Assembly (NCBI GenBank): GCA_016873435.1
Contig: VGXF01000011.1
Coordinates: 1 to 57,312, forward strand
Direction of reading: 5' to 3'
Length of the DNA stretch: 57,312 bases
Source: Nitrospira sp.
Lineage (GTDB): Bacteria > Nitrospirota > Nitrospiria > Nitrospirales > Nitrospiraceae
The notes below the pieces were generated by a model, which made no database searches, was not told the DNA's origin, and was given only the letters and a program-made list of their open reading frames with translations. The position numbers and the translations under genes were made by a program. Below, in pieces: positions 42,503 through 52,453 of this stretch. The stretch's first letter is position 1. The number at the start of each line of letters is the position of its first letter.

Positions 42503-42988
42503 ATGTTGAAGCTTTCGAAAAAAGCGGACTATGGGTTGATGGCCCTGCAGTACATCGCCTCCGTGCAGTTCGGCGACCTGCACAAGGCGCGTGTTGTCAA
42601 CACCAAGGAGATCGCGGAGGAGTACCACATCCCCGCCGAACTGCTCGCCAAGGTACTGCAGACGCTGGCCAAGCAGGGCCTTGTCGAAAGTCAGAACGGG
42701 CCAAAAGGCGGCTATCTGCTGGCCCGCAATGCCCGCGAGATTACGATCGCGCAGGTGCTGGAAGCCATCGAGGGCCCGCTCGGCATCACCGACTGCCACC
42801 AGGAACAGGACGACAAGTCCCCCTCCTGTTCCTGCTTCAATCACTGCAACATTCGCACGCCCCTCCTGAAAGTACAGGACAGCATTTATCAACTGTTGAA
42901 CAACATGACCGTCGCCGACATGCTGGGCGGCACGCCGCTAATCACCGTGCAATCGCTCTCGACAGCCGGAGAAGGAGTGTCCTCATGA
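42503..42988 (+). CDS. iscR: IscR, Rrf2-family iron-sulfur regulator
   Basis: 161-residue transcription factor from the ATG at 42503 (GGAG seven bases before it). The winged helix starts [29 protein letters not shown] is the wing. Three ligand cysteines for a [2Fe-2S] cluster are in [20 protein letters not shown], with one extra cysteine compared with the E. coli C-X5-C-X5-C spacing. It probably represses its own operon when the cluster is bound. Its stop overlaps the iscS start (ATGA). Confidence 0.92.
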   Translation: MLKLSKKADYGLMALQYIASVQFGDLHKARVVNTKEIAEEYHIPAELLAKVLQTLAKQGLVESQNGPKGGYLLARNAREITIAQVLEAIEGPLGITDCHQEQDDKSPSCSCFNHCNIRTPLLKVQDSIYQLLNNMTVADMLGGTPLITVQSLSTAGEGVSS

Positions 42989-44202
42989 AGTTTCCGATCT
43001 TTCTCGACAACCATTCGACCACGCCGATGGACCCACGCGTCCTGGAGGCGATGCTACCCTATTTCTGCGAAAAGTTCGGCAACGCGGCCAGCCGCAACCA
43101 CGCCTTCGGCTGGGAGGCCGAGGAGGCTGTTGAGACCGCCCGCAAGCAGATCGCCAAGCTGATCCATGCCGACGCGAAGGAAATTGTCTTCACCAGCGGC
43201 GCCACAGAATCCAACAACCTGGCCCTTAAGGGCGTCATTGAGATGTATCACGAGAAGGGCAACCACATCATCACGTCCTCAACCGAGCACCGGGCCGTGC
43301 TGGACACCGCCAAGGCGCTGGAAGCCAAGGGCAAGGCCACGGTGACCTATCTCCCCGTGGACAAGCACGGCATGGTGAACCCGGAGGATGTACGCAACGC
43401 CCTCACTGACAAAACCGTCCTGATCTCGATCATGCAAGCCAACAACGAGATCGGCACGATCAACCCGGTTGCAGAGATCGGCAAAATCGCCAAGGAAAAG
43501 GGCGTCCTGTTCCACTGCGATGCCACGCAGGGCGTCGGCAAGATTCCGGTGAACGTACAGGAGATGGGCGTCGATCTCCTGTCCTTCACAGGGCATAAAA
43601 TTTACGGCCCGAAGGGCATCGGCGCGCTCTACGTGCGCAAGAAGGCCCCGCGCGTCCGCATCACCGCACAGATGGACGGCGGCGGGCACGAGCGCGGCAT
43701 GCGCTCCGGCACGCTGGCCGTGCCGCTGATCGTGGGCTTCGGCAAGGCCTGCGAGCTGGGCGGGCAGGAAATGGAAGCCGAAGGCCGGAGACTTTCGGCC
43801 ATGCGGGACCGGATGCAGAACAGCATTATGAAAGCGCTGGAGGAGACCTATCTCAACGGGCATCCGACCAAGCGGCTGCCGGGCAATCTGAACATTTCCT
43901 TCGCCTACGTCGAGGGCGAGTCCATGTTGATGGGGTTGAAGGAAATTGCGCTGTCGTCCGGCTCGGCCTGCACTTCGGCCACGCTGGAGCCGTCGTACGT
44001 ATTGCGGGCACTGGGTGTGGGCTCGGACTTGGCTCACTCCTCGCTCCGGTTCGGTCTGGGCCGGTTCACCACGGACGAGCAGGTGGACTATACGATCAAG
44101 CGCATTGTCGAAATCGTGACCAAGCTCCGGGAGATGTCCCCCCTTTACGAAATGGCAAAGGAAGGCATTGATTTGAAATCCGTTCAATGGGCTGCACACT
44201 GA
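42985..44202 (+). CDS. iscS: Cysteine desulfurase IscS
   Basis: PLP enzyme that takes sulfur from cysteine, 405 residues from ATG 42985. The N-terminus [14 protein letters not shown], the PLP lysine in [12 protein letters not shown] and the persulfide cysteine in [16 protein letters not shown] are all present. The catalytic loop is the long, flexible type of group I (IscS/NifS) rather than SufS. It is translationally coupled to iscR by ATGA overlap. The open frame extends upstream past 42412 but that part is iscR in another frame. Confidence 0.95.
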   Translation: MKFPIFLDNHSTTPMDPRVLEAMLPYFCEKFGNAASRNHAFGWEAEEAVETARKQIAKLIHADAKEIVFTSGATESNNLALKGVIEMYHEKGNHIITSSTEHRAVLDTAKALEAKGKATVTYLPVDKHGMVNPEDVRNALTDKTVLISIMQANNEIGTINPVAEIGKIAKEKGVLFHCDATQGVGKIPVNVQEMGVDLLSFTGHKIYGPKGIGALYVRKKAPRVRITAQMDGGGHERGMRSGTLAVPLIVGFGKACELGGQEMEAEGRRLSAMRDRMQNSIMKALEETYLNGHPTKRLPGNLNISFAYVEGESMLMGLKEIALSSGSACTSATLEPSYVLRALGVGSDLAHSSLRFGLGRFTTDEQVDYTIKRIVEIVTKLREMSPLYEMAKEGIDLKSVQWAAH

Positions 44203-44274
44203 GCGCGTGCCTCGCCGAAGGGGCGGGGCCCCCTGCAGCAGCGGACAACGTGCAACGAAGGCAAGGAGGAAGTC

Positions 44275-44658
44275 ATGGCATACAGCGATAAGGTCGTCGA
44301 TCATTTCAATAATCCGCGCAACATGGGCAGCCTGCCCAAGGACGACAAGCACGTGGGTACCGGCATTGTCGGCGCGCCCGAGTGCGGCGACGTCATGAAG
44401 CTGCAGATCAAGGTCGAAGGCGAGAAGATCGTGGACGCGAAGTTCAAGACCTTCGGCTGCGGCTCGGCGATCGCCAGCTCGAGCCTCGCGACCGAATGGC
44501 TCAAGGGTAAGACGATCGACGAGGCCCAGCAGATCAAGAACACGGACATCGTGCAGGAGCTCAACCTGCCGCCCGTGAAGATTCACTGCTCCGTCCTGGC
44601 CGAGGACGCCATCAAGGCGGCGCTGGCCGATTACAAGAAGAAGGGCGACGGCAAGTAA
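44275..44658 (+). CDS. iscU: Iron-sulfur cluster scaffold IscU
   Basis: 127 residues. Cluster ligands are C37, C62 and C105, with D39 in PECGDVMKL modulating cluster stability. LPPVK at 98-102 is the HscA recognition motif, which matches the presence of hscA and hscB downstream. GGAGG lies just before the ATG. Sulfur comes from IscS and electrons from Fdx. Confidence 0.96.
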   Translation: MAYSDKVVDHFNNPRNMGSLPKDDKHVGTGIVGAPECGDVMKLQIKVEGEKIVDAKFKTFGCGSAIASSSLATEWLKGKTIDEAQQIKNTDIVQELNLPPVKIHCSVLAEDAIKAALADYKKKGDGK

Positions 44659-44669
44659 GGAGACCTGTC

Positions 44670-45023
44670 ATGGAGACGACACAGACTCCGCAGACCCCGG
44701 CCATCACGCTGACCGACGCGGCGCTCACGGAACTCAAGCGCCTGATAAACGTGCAGGGCCTCACCGAGGGCGGCCTGCGGGTGGGCGTCAAGGGCGGTGG
44801 CTGCTCGGGGCTCAGCTATACGATCAATTTTGACGAGAAGATCGGCCCGCACGACACCGTCTGCGAGTTCGACGGCGTCAAGGTGATCGTGGACATGAAG
44901 AGCGCCATCTATCTGCAGGGTACGCAGCTCGACTTCCAGAAGGACCTGATGAGTGGCTCGTTCAAGTTCATCAATCCAAACGCGCAGAAAACCTGCGGCT
45001 GCGGGGAGTCCTTTTCAGCCTGA
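44670..45023 (+). CDS. iscA: A-type iron-sulfur carrier IscA
   Basis: 117 residues; the three conserved cysteines are in KGGGCSGLSY and the C-terminal TCGCGESFS. It carries clusters or iron from IscU to target proteins. The N-terminal ten residues (METTQTPQTP) are an added tail. A second A-type protein, the ErpA-like one at 55187-55507, is in the same window. Confidence 0.93.
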   Translation: METTQTPQTPAITLTDAALTELKRLINVQGLTEGGLRVGVKGGGCSGLSYTINFDEKIGPHDTVCEFDGVKVIVDMKSAIYLQGTQLDFQKDLMSGSFKFINPNAQKTCGCGESFSA

Positions 45024-45038
45024 ATCGGAGGCCGGCCG

Positions 45039-45845
45039 ATGACGACGCGTACGGCGGCTGCCTCAGTTGCCCTGCCCGTCGTATCAAAAACCATAACCAT
45101 GGAACACCCTCCGTCACAAACATCTAAACACACCGAACTGCCGATGGCTCGCAGCATGTGCTGGCACTGCCAGTCGGAAATCACGGGCGAGTACTACTGC
45201 GGCCAATGCGTGAAGGTGCAGCCCCTGTCGAAGGACATGGATTACTTCTCCTGCCTGGGTCTGCCACCCCGACTCCATCTCAATCCGAAGGCGCTGGAAG
45301 AAACCTATTACGAGTTGAGCCGGGCGTTTCATCCGGACTTTTTCCAGACCAAGACTGAGACGGAGAAACAGATCAGCCTGAATAATTCGGCCCTGCTCAA
45401 CACGGCCTACCGCACGCTAAAAGATCCCGTGCAGCGAGCCGAGTATCTGTTGAAGCTTCAAGCCGGCGCGGCCAAGGACATCCGCAACTCCCCGCCGGCG
45501 GATCTCTTTGAGGAAATTCTCGAATTACAGGAAGACCTCGACGCCTATCGCGAGGCGGACGCTGCGCACGATCCAAAAGGTCTCGAGATCCAGAAGGCCA
45601 AGCTCCAGAAGGACCGCATCCATCTGGAAGAACGGTTTGTCGGCATGGACGCGTGGCTGTCGGACCTCTTCACCAAGTGGGACGCCCTTCAAGTGCGGGC
45701 TCCGCAGGCGGACGCGCTGAGGGCTGAGAAGGACGCGGCGCTCAAGGAGCTGCGCGAGCTGCTCTCGAACCGGACCTACCTGCGCAATATTTTAAACGAT
45801 GTCGTGGCGACCATCGAAGGCGAGCATGCGGATCGTCGGCATTGA
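45039..45845 (+). CDS. hscB: Co-chaperone HscB with N-terminal zinc ribbon
   Basis: 268 residues from the ATG at 45039, which has GGAGG before it. Residues 41-57 hold two CxxC pairs (CWHC, CGQC), a zinc ribbon like that of human HSC20 and absent from E. coli HscB. The J domain follows with HPD at 98-100 (SRAFHPDFF) and a helical C-terminal IscU-binding domain. It delivers IscU to HscA and stimulates its ATPase. The hscA start lies inside its last 20 bases. Confidence 0.92.
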   Translation: MTTRTAAASVALPVVSKTITMEHPPSQTSKHTELPMARSMCWHCQSEITGEYYCGQCVKVQPLSKDMDYFSCLGLPPRLHLNPKALEETYYELSRAFHPDFFQTKTETEKQISLNNSALLNTAYRTLKDPVQRAEYLLKLQAGAAKDIRNSPPADLFEEILELQEDLDAYREADAAHDPKGLEIQKAKLQKDRIHLEERFVGMDAWLSDLFTKWDALQVRAPQADALRAEKDAALKELRELLSNRTYLRNILNDVVATIEGEHADRRH

Positions 45846-47646
45846 CCTCGGCACCACCAACTCCCTGATCGCCTACATGGAGCGCGGCGCTCCACGCGTC
45901 ATCGCCGGCGCCAACGAACGCACAATGGTGCCCTCCGTCGTCGCCATGACGGACAATGGTCTGATCGTCGGCGATCCGGCCAAAGCACATCTCCTCCACG
46001 ATCCGGCGCGCACGGTCTATTCCGTCAAGCGCTTCATGGGCAAGGGCCTGGCCGACGTGGCCGCGGAACTAAACTATTTCCCGTACACTCTGTCCGAACA
46101 GGGCGGCGTGATCCGCATCAAGGTTGGTGAGAAGACCTATTCGCCGCCGCAAATCTCGGCCATGATCCTCAAGGAACTCAAGCGCCGCGCTGAGGAAGTT
46201 CTGCGCGAGGATATCGCCCAGGCCGTCATCACCGTCCCGGCCTATTTCAACGACAGCCAGCGGCAGGCCACGAAGGACGCGGGCACGATCGCGGGGCTGG
46301 ACGTCGTCCGCATCATCAACGAGCCGACGGCCGCTGCGCTCGCCTACGGCCTGCAGCAGCGCACGCAGGGCACGATCGCCGTGTACGACCTGGGAGGCGG
46401 CACTTTCGACATTTCCATTTTGAAACTCAAAGACGGCATCTTCGAGGTGCTATCCACCAACGGGAACACCCACCTTGGTGGCGACGACTTTGACCGGACG
46501 GTGGCGGACGTGCTGCTTGAGGAAGTGCGCGCGCGGCACAGCCTTGATCTCGCGAAACACCCGGACGCGATGCAGGCACTGCGGCTGGAAGCGGAACAGG
46601 TAAAAATCCGCCTCTCCAACAGCACCAGCACCACGGCCACGCTGACGCTGCCGGGCGGCGAGGGCACCTTTACGCGTGATTTCACCCGTGCGCAACTGGA
46701 AACGCTGACGAAGGCCCTCGTGGAACGCACGATCGCGCCCTGCCGCCAGGCGCTCAAGGATGCCGGCCTGCAAGCCAGCGAGATTGACGAGGTGGTGCTG
46801 GTGGGCGGCTCTACGCGCATGCCGCTCGTGCGCCGCCGCGTTGAGGAGCTCTTCGGCAAGGCTCCACACAGCCATTTGAATCCTGACGAAGTTGTCGCGC
46901 TTGGGGCCGCCGTGCAGGCGGATATCCTAAGCGGCGGCACACAGGGCATGTTGCTCCTGGACGTGACGCCCCTCTCGCTGGGGATTGAAACGATGGGCGG
47001 CGTCATGAGCCCGCTCATCCGACGCAACACGACCATTCCGGCAAGCGCCAAGGAAATGTTCACAACCTACGTGGACGGCCAGACCGGCGTGGACATCCAC
47101 ATTCTTCAGGGTGAGCGCGAGCTGGGGCGGGACAACCGGAGCCTCGCGCGGTTCCGGCTCAGGATGCTGCCCCTGCCCGCCGGCGTGCCACGCATCGAGG
47201 TGACGTTTTTGATCGATGCGAACGGCATCTTAAACGTGACCGCCAGAGACATGCGGACCGGCCAGAGCCAGTCCATTGAGGTGAAGCCCTCCTACGGCCT
47301 GTCGGACGAGGAAGTCGAACGGATGATCGGTGATTCATTCAAGTTCGCCGTTGAGGACATCACCGCCCGCCGTTTGATCGAAGCACGGCTGGATGCGGGG
47401 GCGCTGATCACGGCCACGGAAAAAACGCTGTCGCAGGGCGGCCATCTCATCCCGTCTGAAGAAGTCGCCGCAATCCGCACGGCGCTGACCGCCCTGGCGG
47501 CCGCTAAGGACGGGAACGATCCCAAGGGCATTCGCGCCTGCATGACCAACATCGAACAGGCCGCACACCATCTGACTGCCAGCCTGATGGATGACTCGCT
47601 TAAGCAGGCGTTGCAGAACAAAACTGTCTCAGACGTACTGAAATAG
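45826..47646 (+). CDS. hscA: Hsp70-type chaperone HscA
   Basis: 606 residues from the ATG at 45826. It has the DnaK ATPase motifs VGIDLGTTNS, YDLGGGTFDIS and VVLVGGSTRMP and a substrate-binding domain with VTPLSLGIETMGG. The C-terminal EEVD tail of cytosolic Hsp70 is absent (ends KTVSDVLK), as in HscA. It uses ATP to release the cluster from IscU. Its first codons overlap hscB by 20 bases. Confidence 0.95.
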   Translation: MRIVGIDLGTTNSLIAYMERGAPRVIAGANERTMVPSVVAMTDNGLIVGDPAKAHLLHDPARTVYSVKRFMGKGLADVAAELNYFPYTLSEQGGVIRIKVGEKTYSPPQISAMILKELKRRAEEVLREDIAQAVITVPAYFNDSQRQATKDAGTIAGLDVVRIINEPTAAALAYGLQQRTQGTIAVYDLGGGTFDISILKLKDGIFEVLSTNGNTHLGGDDFDRTVADVLLEEVRARHSLDLAKHPDAMQALRLEAEQVKIRLSNSTSTTATLTLPGGEGTFTRDFTRAQLETLTKALVERTIAPCRQALKDAGLQASEIDEVVLVGGSTRMPLVRRRVEELFGKAPHSHLNPDEVVALGAAVQADILSGGTQGMLLLDVTPLSLGIETMGGVMSPLIRRNTTIPASAKEMFTTYVDGQTGVDIHILQGERELGRDNRSLARFRLRMLPLPAGVPRIEVTFLIDANGILNVTARDMRTGQSQSIEVKPSYGLSDEEVERMIGDSFKFAVEDITARRLIEARLDAGALITATEKTLSQGGHLIPSEEVAAIRTALTALAAAKDGNDPKGIRACMTNIEQAAHHLTASLMDDSLKQALQNKTVSDVLK

Positions 47647-47655
47647 GAGCCGTTG

Positions 47656-47868
47656 ATGAATCTGACGTGGCAGGATGCAGAAGAAATTGCGCTCAGGCTG
47701 GTGGAGACTCATCCCGAAACCGACCCGCTGACCGTCCGCTTCACCGACATGCACGCCTGGATCACCGCGCTGCCTGAATTCAAGGACGATCCCAAGAAGT
47801 CCAATGAAAAACTCCTTGAAGTCATCCAGATGGCCTGGCACGAGGAATACCAGGATGCGAAGGGCTAA
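47656..47868 (+). CDS. iscX: IscX iron-binding regulator of the ISC system
   Basis: 70 residues, acidic; motifs TWQDAEEIALRL, VRFTDMHAWI and PEFKDDPKKS match IscX, which binds IscS and modulates its activity with iron. AGGAGC is seven bases before the ATG at 47656. It ends the operon; its stop overlaps the convergent pbp1A stop by a few bases. Confidence 0.95.
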   Translation: MNLTWQDAEEIALRLVETHPETDPLTVRFTDMHAWITALPEFKDDPKKSNEKLLEVIQMAWHEEYQDAKG

Positions 47869-50318
47869 CGCGTCGTCGCCGGTTGGCGCACAGGTGCTGA
47901 GGATGGCGAGGGGATCGGAGCTGCAGGTGCCGGGAGCGGCGCCGCATAGGCCTCCGGAATCTGATCTAACCGATAGAAATCCGCCGGGCTCACGGTCTCC
48001 GGAGCCGTCTCGGTCGGCTCCATTCCCTTGTTGAACACTTCCACCATGCCCAGGTCACTCGGCTCCGGCGCCAGCAGGCCGGTCTTCGGGTCCACCCGCA
48101 CGTAGCGGATGTCCTCCGGAATCTCGAACGGCATGGCTGGCAGCAGCGGCAGGGCCGCCTGCATGAACTTCAGCCAGATCGGCAGCGCCGCATGCGCGCC
48201 CGATTCCGTCTCCCCCAGCGTCCGAATGTCGTCGAAGCCAACCCAGACGGCCGCGACTAGGTTGGGCGTATAGCCGATGAACCAGGCGTCCGTGAAATCG
48301 TTGGTGGTCCCGGTCTTGCCCGCCACGGACCGCTCAATGGATTTGGCCAGCTGCCCAGTCCCCTTCTGGATCACGTCCTCGAGCACGTTCGTGATGAGAT
48401 AGGCCGTCTCCTTCTGAATCACCTGCTGCGGCTCGAAGAGAATTTGCTCCAACACCTCGCCCGTGGCATTCTGCACGGTCGAGACCGCATAGGGCTGGAG
48501 TTTGTAGCCCTGGTTGGCGAAGACCGCATAGGCCGTGACCATCTCGAGCGGCGTGATCCCGGAAGAGCCCAGCGCGAGCGACAGGTCCTGGTTGATCGGA
48601 CTGGTGATACCGAGAATCCGCGCGAACTCGACCACGGGCTTGATGCCGACCCGTTCCAGTAGCTTGACCGTGGCGACATTGTGCGAATGGATGAGGGCCT
48701 CGCGCAGACTGACCGGCCCATAGAAGCGGTGGCCGTAGTTCTCCGGTTTCCAGGTCTTTTCTGGGTCCTCCTCGTTTTCGTAGATGATGGGCGCATCGAT
48801 GACCACCGTGGCGGGGCTCAACCCCTCGTTGAAGGCCGTGGCATAGATGATCGGCTTGAAGGCCGAGCCGGGCTGGCGGCGCGCCGTGAGCACGCGGTTG
48901 TATTCGCTGCGGGCGAAGTCGTAGCCGCCGACCATGGCCCGGATTGACCCGTTGCGCGGGTCGAGCGCAATGAGCCCACCTTCGACGATAGGCGTCTGTT
49001 CGAGCTGAAACCAGATCGCGTTTTTCTCGACCTTCTTGAGGCTGACCTCGATCACGTCGCCCTGCTTCAGCAAATTCTTCACTGTGGGCAGTGTGACGGC
49101 GTCCTTCACTGGATCGCGCCCCTTCAGTCGGCGCTTGGCCCAGTTCATGTCCTCGAAGAGCATCAGTCCGACCACCGATCCCACCTGCACGTGCACGGCG
49201 TCGCGCCCGAGTTTCATAACGACCCCTCGGACGATTTCACCGGGCACGAGCGGCTTGTCCTGCGGCAGGGCCACCCCTGGCGGCGGGAGCGTCGTGATGT
49301 CCTGTGTGCCGATTGGCCCGCGCCAGCCCTGCCGTTTGTCCAGCTCGCGCAGGCCGTGGTTGAGCGCCTGCTCCGCCGCCTGCTGTATGGTGACATTGAG
49401 CGTGGTGAAAATTTCCAGCCCGCCCTTGTAGACCATCGTCTCGCCGTATTTGTTCACCACGTGCTGCCGGACGGTTTCGATGAAGTAGGGCCCCACGTGC
49501 TCAGCCCCCGCCCGCTTAAGGAGCAGCGGCTTGGTGAGCGCGGCCAAACGGTCCTCTACTTTGATGAAGCCCACTTCCTCCATCCGTGTCAGCACGTGCT
49601 CCTGGCGCTTTTTGGCTTTGTCGAGATTTTTATAGGGTGAGTAATTGGTGGGCGACTTGGGGAGGCCGGCTAGGATGGCCGCCTCGCCAAGGGTCACCTC
49701 CGAGAGGTTTTTGCCAAAATAGGTCTGGGCCGCCGCCGCCACGCCGTAGGCGCCCTGCCCGAAGTAAATCTGATTGAGATAGAGCTCAAGGATCTCCTCC
49801 TTGCTGAGGATCAGCTCCATTTGATAAGCCAGAATCAGTTCGCGGACTTTCCTCATGTACGTCCGCTCGGTGGACAGAAACAACGACCGAGCGAGTTGCT
49901 GTGTAATGGTGCTGGCGCCCTCAACCTTGCCGCCGCGCCGCAGGTTGGTCCAGACGGCACGCCCGATGCCGATGATGTCCAGCCCGGGATGCTCGAAGAA
50001 GCGCGCATCCTCGACGGCGATGACGGCATTGATCAGATCTTGCGGCACGTCGGCCAGCTGCACCTTGAGCCGCCGCTCGATGTAGAATTGCCCGACGACC
50101 TGGCGGTCGTCCGAATAGACGCGACTCACCTGGCTGGGCTGGTACTCGGACAGCTGGTCCAGCGGTGGCAACTCCTGCGAGGCCCACCAGAAGATGGCAC
50201 TGACCATAACGATGCCCAGCACGGCCAACGCCCCGGTGGCAGCGAGCAGAGTTTTCCATCGGGGCCAACGGGCCAGGTCCGGCGCGCGCAATTCCGTGAA
50301 GCGGTCATTAAAGGCCAT
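47865..50318 (-). CDS. Penicillin-binding protein 1A (bifunctional)
   Basis: Class A PBP of 817 residues that makes peptidoglycan. One membrane anchor near residues 24-45, then the glycosyltransferase domain (VEDARFFEHPGLD, EGASTITQQLARS, LILAYQMELILSKEEILELYLNQIYFG in pattern) with its catalytic glutamate. An OB-like insert of the PBP1A type (~340-420) precedes the transpeptidase domain, which has SxxK in GSAFKP, SHN in SHNVATVK and KTG in AGKTGTTND. The C-terminal proline- and alanine-rich tail is low complexity. No partner genes nearby. Confidence 0.94.
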   Translation of the reverse strand: MAFNDRFTELRAPDLARWPRWKTLLAATGALAVLGIVMVSAIFWWASQELPPLDQLSEYQPSQVSRVYSDDRQVVGQFYIERRLKVQLADVPQDLINAVIAVEDARFFEHPGLDIIGIGRAVWTNLRRGGKVEGASTITQQLARSLFLSTERTYMRKVRELILAYQMELILSKEEILELYLNQIYFGQGAYGVAAAAQTYFGKNLSEVTLGEAAILAGLPKSPTNYSPYKNLDKAKKRQEHVLTRMEEVGFIKVEDRLAALTKPLLLKRAGAEHVGPYFIETVRQHVVNKYGETMVYKGGLEIFTTLNVTIQQAAEQALNHGLRELDKRQGWRGPIGTQDITTLPPPGVALPQDKPLVPGEIVRGVVMKLGRDAVHVQVGSVVGLMLFEDMNWAKRRLKGRDPVKDAVTLPTVKNLLKQGDVIEVSLKKVEKNAIWFQLEQTPIVEGGLIALDPRNGSIRAMVGGYDFARSEYNRVLTARRQPGSAFKPIIYATAFNEGLSPATVVIDAPIIYENEEDPEKTWKPENYGHRFYGPVSLREALIHSHNVATVKLLERVGIKPVVEFARILGITSPINQDLSLALGSSGITPLEMVTAYAVFANQGYKLQPYAVSTVQNATGEVLEQILFEPQQVIQKETAYLITNVLEDVIQKGTGQLAKSIERSVAGKTGTTNDFTDAWFIGYTPNLVAAVWVGFDDIRTLGETESGAHAALPIWLKFMQAALPLLPAMPFEIPEDIRYVRVDPKTGLLAPEPSDLGMVEVFNKGMEPTETAPETVSPADFYRLDQIPEAYAAPLPAPAAPIPSPSSAPVRQPATTR

Positions 50319-50485
50319 CGCCGATGCGTCTTATCCGGGTGGGCTGCACAGAGAGCACCTTACCGCGCACCCTTTCCAAACACAAGAGCAGAAGATGGAG
50401 ACGAAGGCCCGGTGTGCGCAGAAAATTTGGCTCCTTGCCCAGCGTGGCCAGAACCGCAGCCTCGACCTAGTTTTTTGCGCAGTCC

Positions 50486-50515
50486 TTGTCTTTTCGGCCG
50501 GCGCTCCGTTATACT
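50486..50515 (+). promoter_or_regulatory. Promoter of typA
   Basis: TTGTCT (50486-50491), 18-base spacer, TATACT (50510-50515). Transcription would start around 50522, at the first base of the following hairpin. Confidence 0.5.
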
Positions 50516-50521
50516 GGCTCC

Positions 50522-50550
50522 GACGCTGATTTGACGGCGTCTTTTTTTTT
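50522..50550 (+). terminator. Attenuator-like hairpin with T9 run in the typA leader
   Basis: GACGC/GCGTC form a 5-bp stem with a 10-base loop (50522-50541), followed directly by nine T (50542-50550), 22 bases before the typA ATG. It has the form of an intrinsic terminator placed in the 5' leader, although the stem is short. Confidence 0.5.
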
Positions 50551-50571
50551 GGCCGTATAAAGAACAATCTC

Positions 50572-52434
50572 ATGAGCGGCACGACATTGAAAGCCCCGTC
50601 CGCACGACGGACGAATATCCGGAATATCGCCATCATCGCGCACGTGGACCACGGCAAGACCACGCTCGTGGACGCGCTGCTGCGCCAGACACACGTCCAT
50701 CGCAAGATCAACGACATGGGCGAGCGCATCATGGACTCGATGGACCAGGAGCGCGAGCGGGGCATCACGATCCGCGCGAAGAATGCGAGCATCACCTACC
50801 AGGACGTCAAGATCAACATCGTGGACACGCCGGGGCACGCCGACTTCGGCGGCGAGGTCGAACGCACGCTGCGTATGGTCGATGGCGTGCTGCTGCTGGT
50901 GGACGCCAAAGAAGGCCCCATGCCGCAGACAACTTTCGTGCTCCGCAAGGCCCTGGCGCTGGGCCTCAAGGCCATCGTCGTGATCAACAAGATCGACCGG
51001 CCGGATGCCGTAATCGACGACGTCGTGAACCGGACCTTCGATCTCTTCGTCGCGCTGGGTGCAACCGACGAGCAGCTTGATTTTCCCATTGTCTATGCGT
51101 CGGCCCTCAACGGAGTGGCCACCCTTGACATCAACAAGCCCGGCACCGAGATCACGCCCCTGCTGGACACGATCCTGACCCATGTGCCGGCACCAGCCAT
51201 TCTGAAGGACGCGCCGCTCCAGATTCTGGTCCTAGCCCTCACCTATGATTCCTACAAGGGCAAGCAGGGCATTGGCAAAATTCACGCTGGCGCGATCGCA
51301 CGTCGCCAGAACGTCGTGCGGATTGCCCGGGACGGCGCGCCCGCGGGTGGAAAAGTCTCCGACCTCTCGGTGTTTTCGGGTCTGGAACGGATGGATGTCG
51401 AACAGGCCGAGGCAGGTGAAATCGTCGTCGTCTCCGGGCTGCCCGACATCGGCATCGGAGAAACAATCGCTGACGCCACCGAACCAATCGCGCTGCCGCC
51501 GGTCACGATCGACGAGCCGACCGTCCAGATGACCTTTGCCGTGAACACAAGCCCCTTCGCCGGACGCGAGGGCAAGTTCCTCACCTCCCGCCATCTGCGC
51601 GAGCGACTTTTTAAAGAACTGGAAACGAACGTCTCGCTGCGCGCGGAAGAGACCGACAGCCCCGACCGCTTTCTCGTCGCGGGCCGTGGTGAGCTACACC
51701 TGGCCGTGTTGATTGAGCAGATGCGGCGCGAGGGCTACGAGTTGCAAGTCTCGCAGCCGGAGGTGATTCTGCACCGCGAGGGCAGTGTGGTTACGGAACC
51801 CTACGAAGAGCTCACGATTACCGTGCCGACCGAGTACCAGGGCGTGGTGATCGAAGAAATCGGAGGCCGGCGCGGCGAGCTGCGGCACATGAAGCTCGTG
51901 CATGCTGACGCGGGCTCAGGCGAAATTCATCTCGAGTATCACATTCCGACGCGCGGCGTGATCGGCCTGAAGGGGATCTTGCTCACGAAGACCCGCGGCA
52001 CCGTCATCATGCACCACGTCTTTAAGGAATACGGCCCTTGCGACGAGCGGACGCTTGTCACCGCGCCGCACGGCTCGCTGGTCGCCCACGAGGACGGCAC
52101 GAGCAACGCCTACGGCCTCTTCATGATGCAGGAACGCGGGGCGCTGTTCCTTGCTCCCGGCGTCGAGGTCTACCGGGGCATGGTTGTCGGGCAGAACAGT
52201 CGCGACGAGGATCTGGACGTGAATGTCTGCAAGGCCAAGCAACTGACAAACATGCGCGCCTCTGGATCCGACGAGGCGCTGACGCTCACGCCGCCCCGGC
52301 AGATGACGCTCGAGTTTGCGTTGGAATACATCGGCGCCGATGAGCTGGTGGAGGTCACGCCCTCCAGCATCCGTATCCGCAAGCGCATGCTAAATCCGGA
52401 AGATCGCCGCAAGGCCCGCAAGCACAAGGCCTGA
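50572..52434 (+). CDS. typA: Translational GTPase TypA/BipA
   Basis: Ribosome-associated GTPase of 620 residues. G motifs: G1 [10 protein letters not shown]3 [11 protein letters not shown]4 NKIDRPDA; domains II, III, V and the BipA-specific C-terminal domain follow, with [12 protein letters not shown]-like and [16 protein letters not shown] segments. In other bacteria it supports growth in cold and stress and 50S assembly. The leader contains a hairpin with a T run. A gene of unknown function follows 19 bases downstream. Confidence 0.95.
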   Translation: MSGTTLKAPSARRTNIRNIAIIAHVDHGKTTLVDALLRQTHVHRKINDMGERIMDSMDQERERGITIRAKNASITYQDVKINIVDTPGHADFGGEVERTLRMVDGVLLLVDAKEGPMPQTTFVLRKALALGLKAIVVINKIDRPDAVIDDVVNRTFDLFVALGATDEQLDFPIVYASALNGVATLDINKPGTEITPLLDTILTHVPAPAILKDAPLQILVLALTYDSYKGKQGIGKIHAGAIARRQNVVRIARDGAPAGGKVSDLSVFSGLERMDVEQAEAGEIVVVSGLPDIGIGETIADATEPIALPPVTIDEPTVQMTFAVNTSPFAGREGKFLTSRHLRERLFKELETNVSLRAEETDSPDRFLVAGRGELHLAVLIEQMRREGYELQVSQPEVILHREGSVVTEPYEELTITVPTEYQGVVIEEIGGRRGELRHMKLVHADAGSGEIHLEYHIPTRGVIGLKGILLTKTRGTVIMHHVFKEYGPCDERTLVTAPHGSLVAHEDGTSNAYGLFMMQERGALFLAPGVEVYRGMVVGQNSRDEDLDVNVCKAKQLTNMRASGSDEALTLTPPRQMTLEFALEYIGADELVEVTPSSIRIRKRMLNPEDRRKARKHKA

Positions 52435-52453
52435 GACCCCTCCGGTTTCCTCG

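Noticed and set aside
42412-42984. Upstream extension of the iscS frame to give a 596-residue protein
   Set aside because: This stretch is iscR in another frame plus the promoter; the ATG at 42985 fits IscS length and the ATGA coupling.
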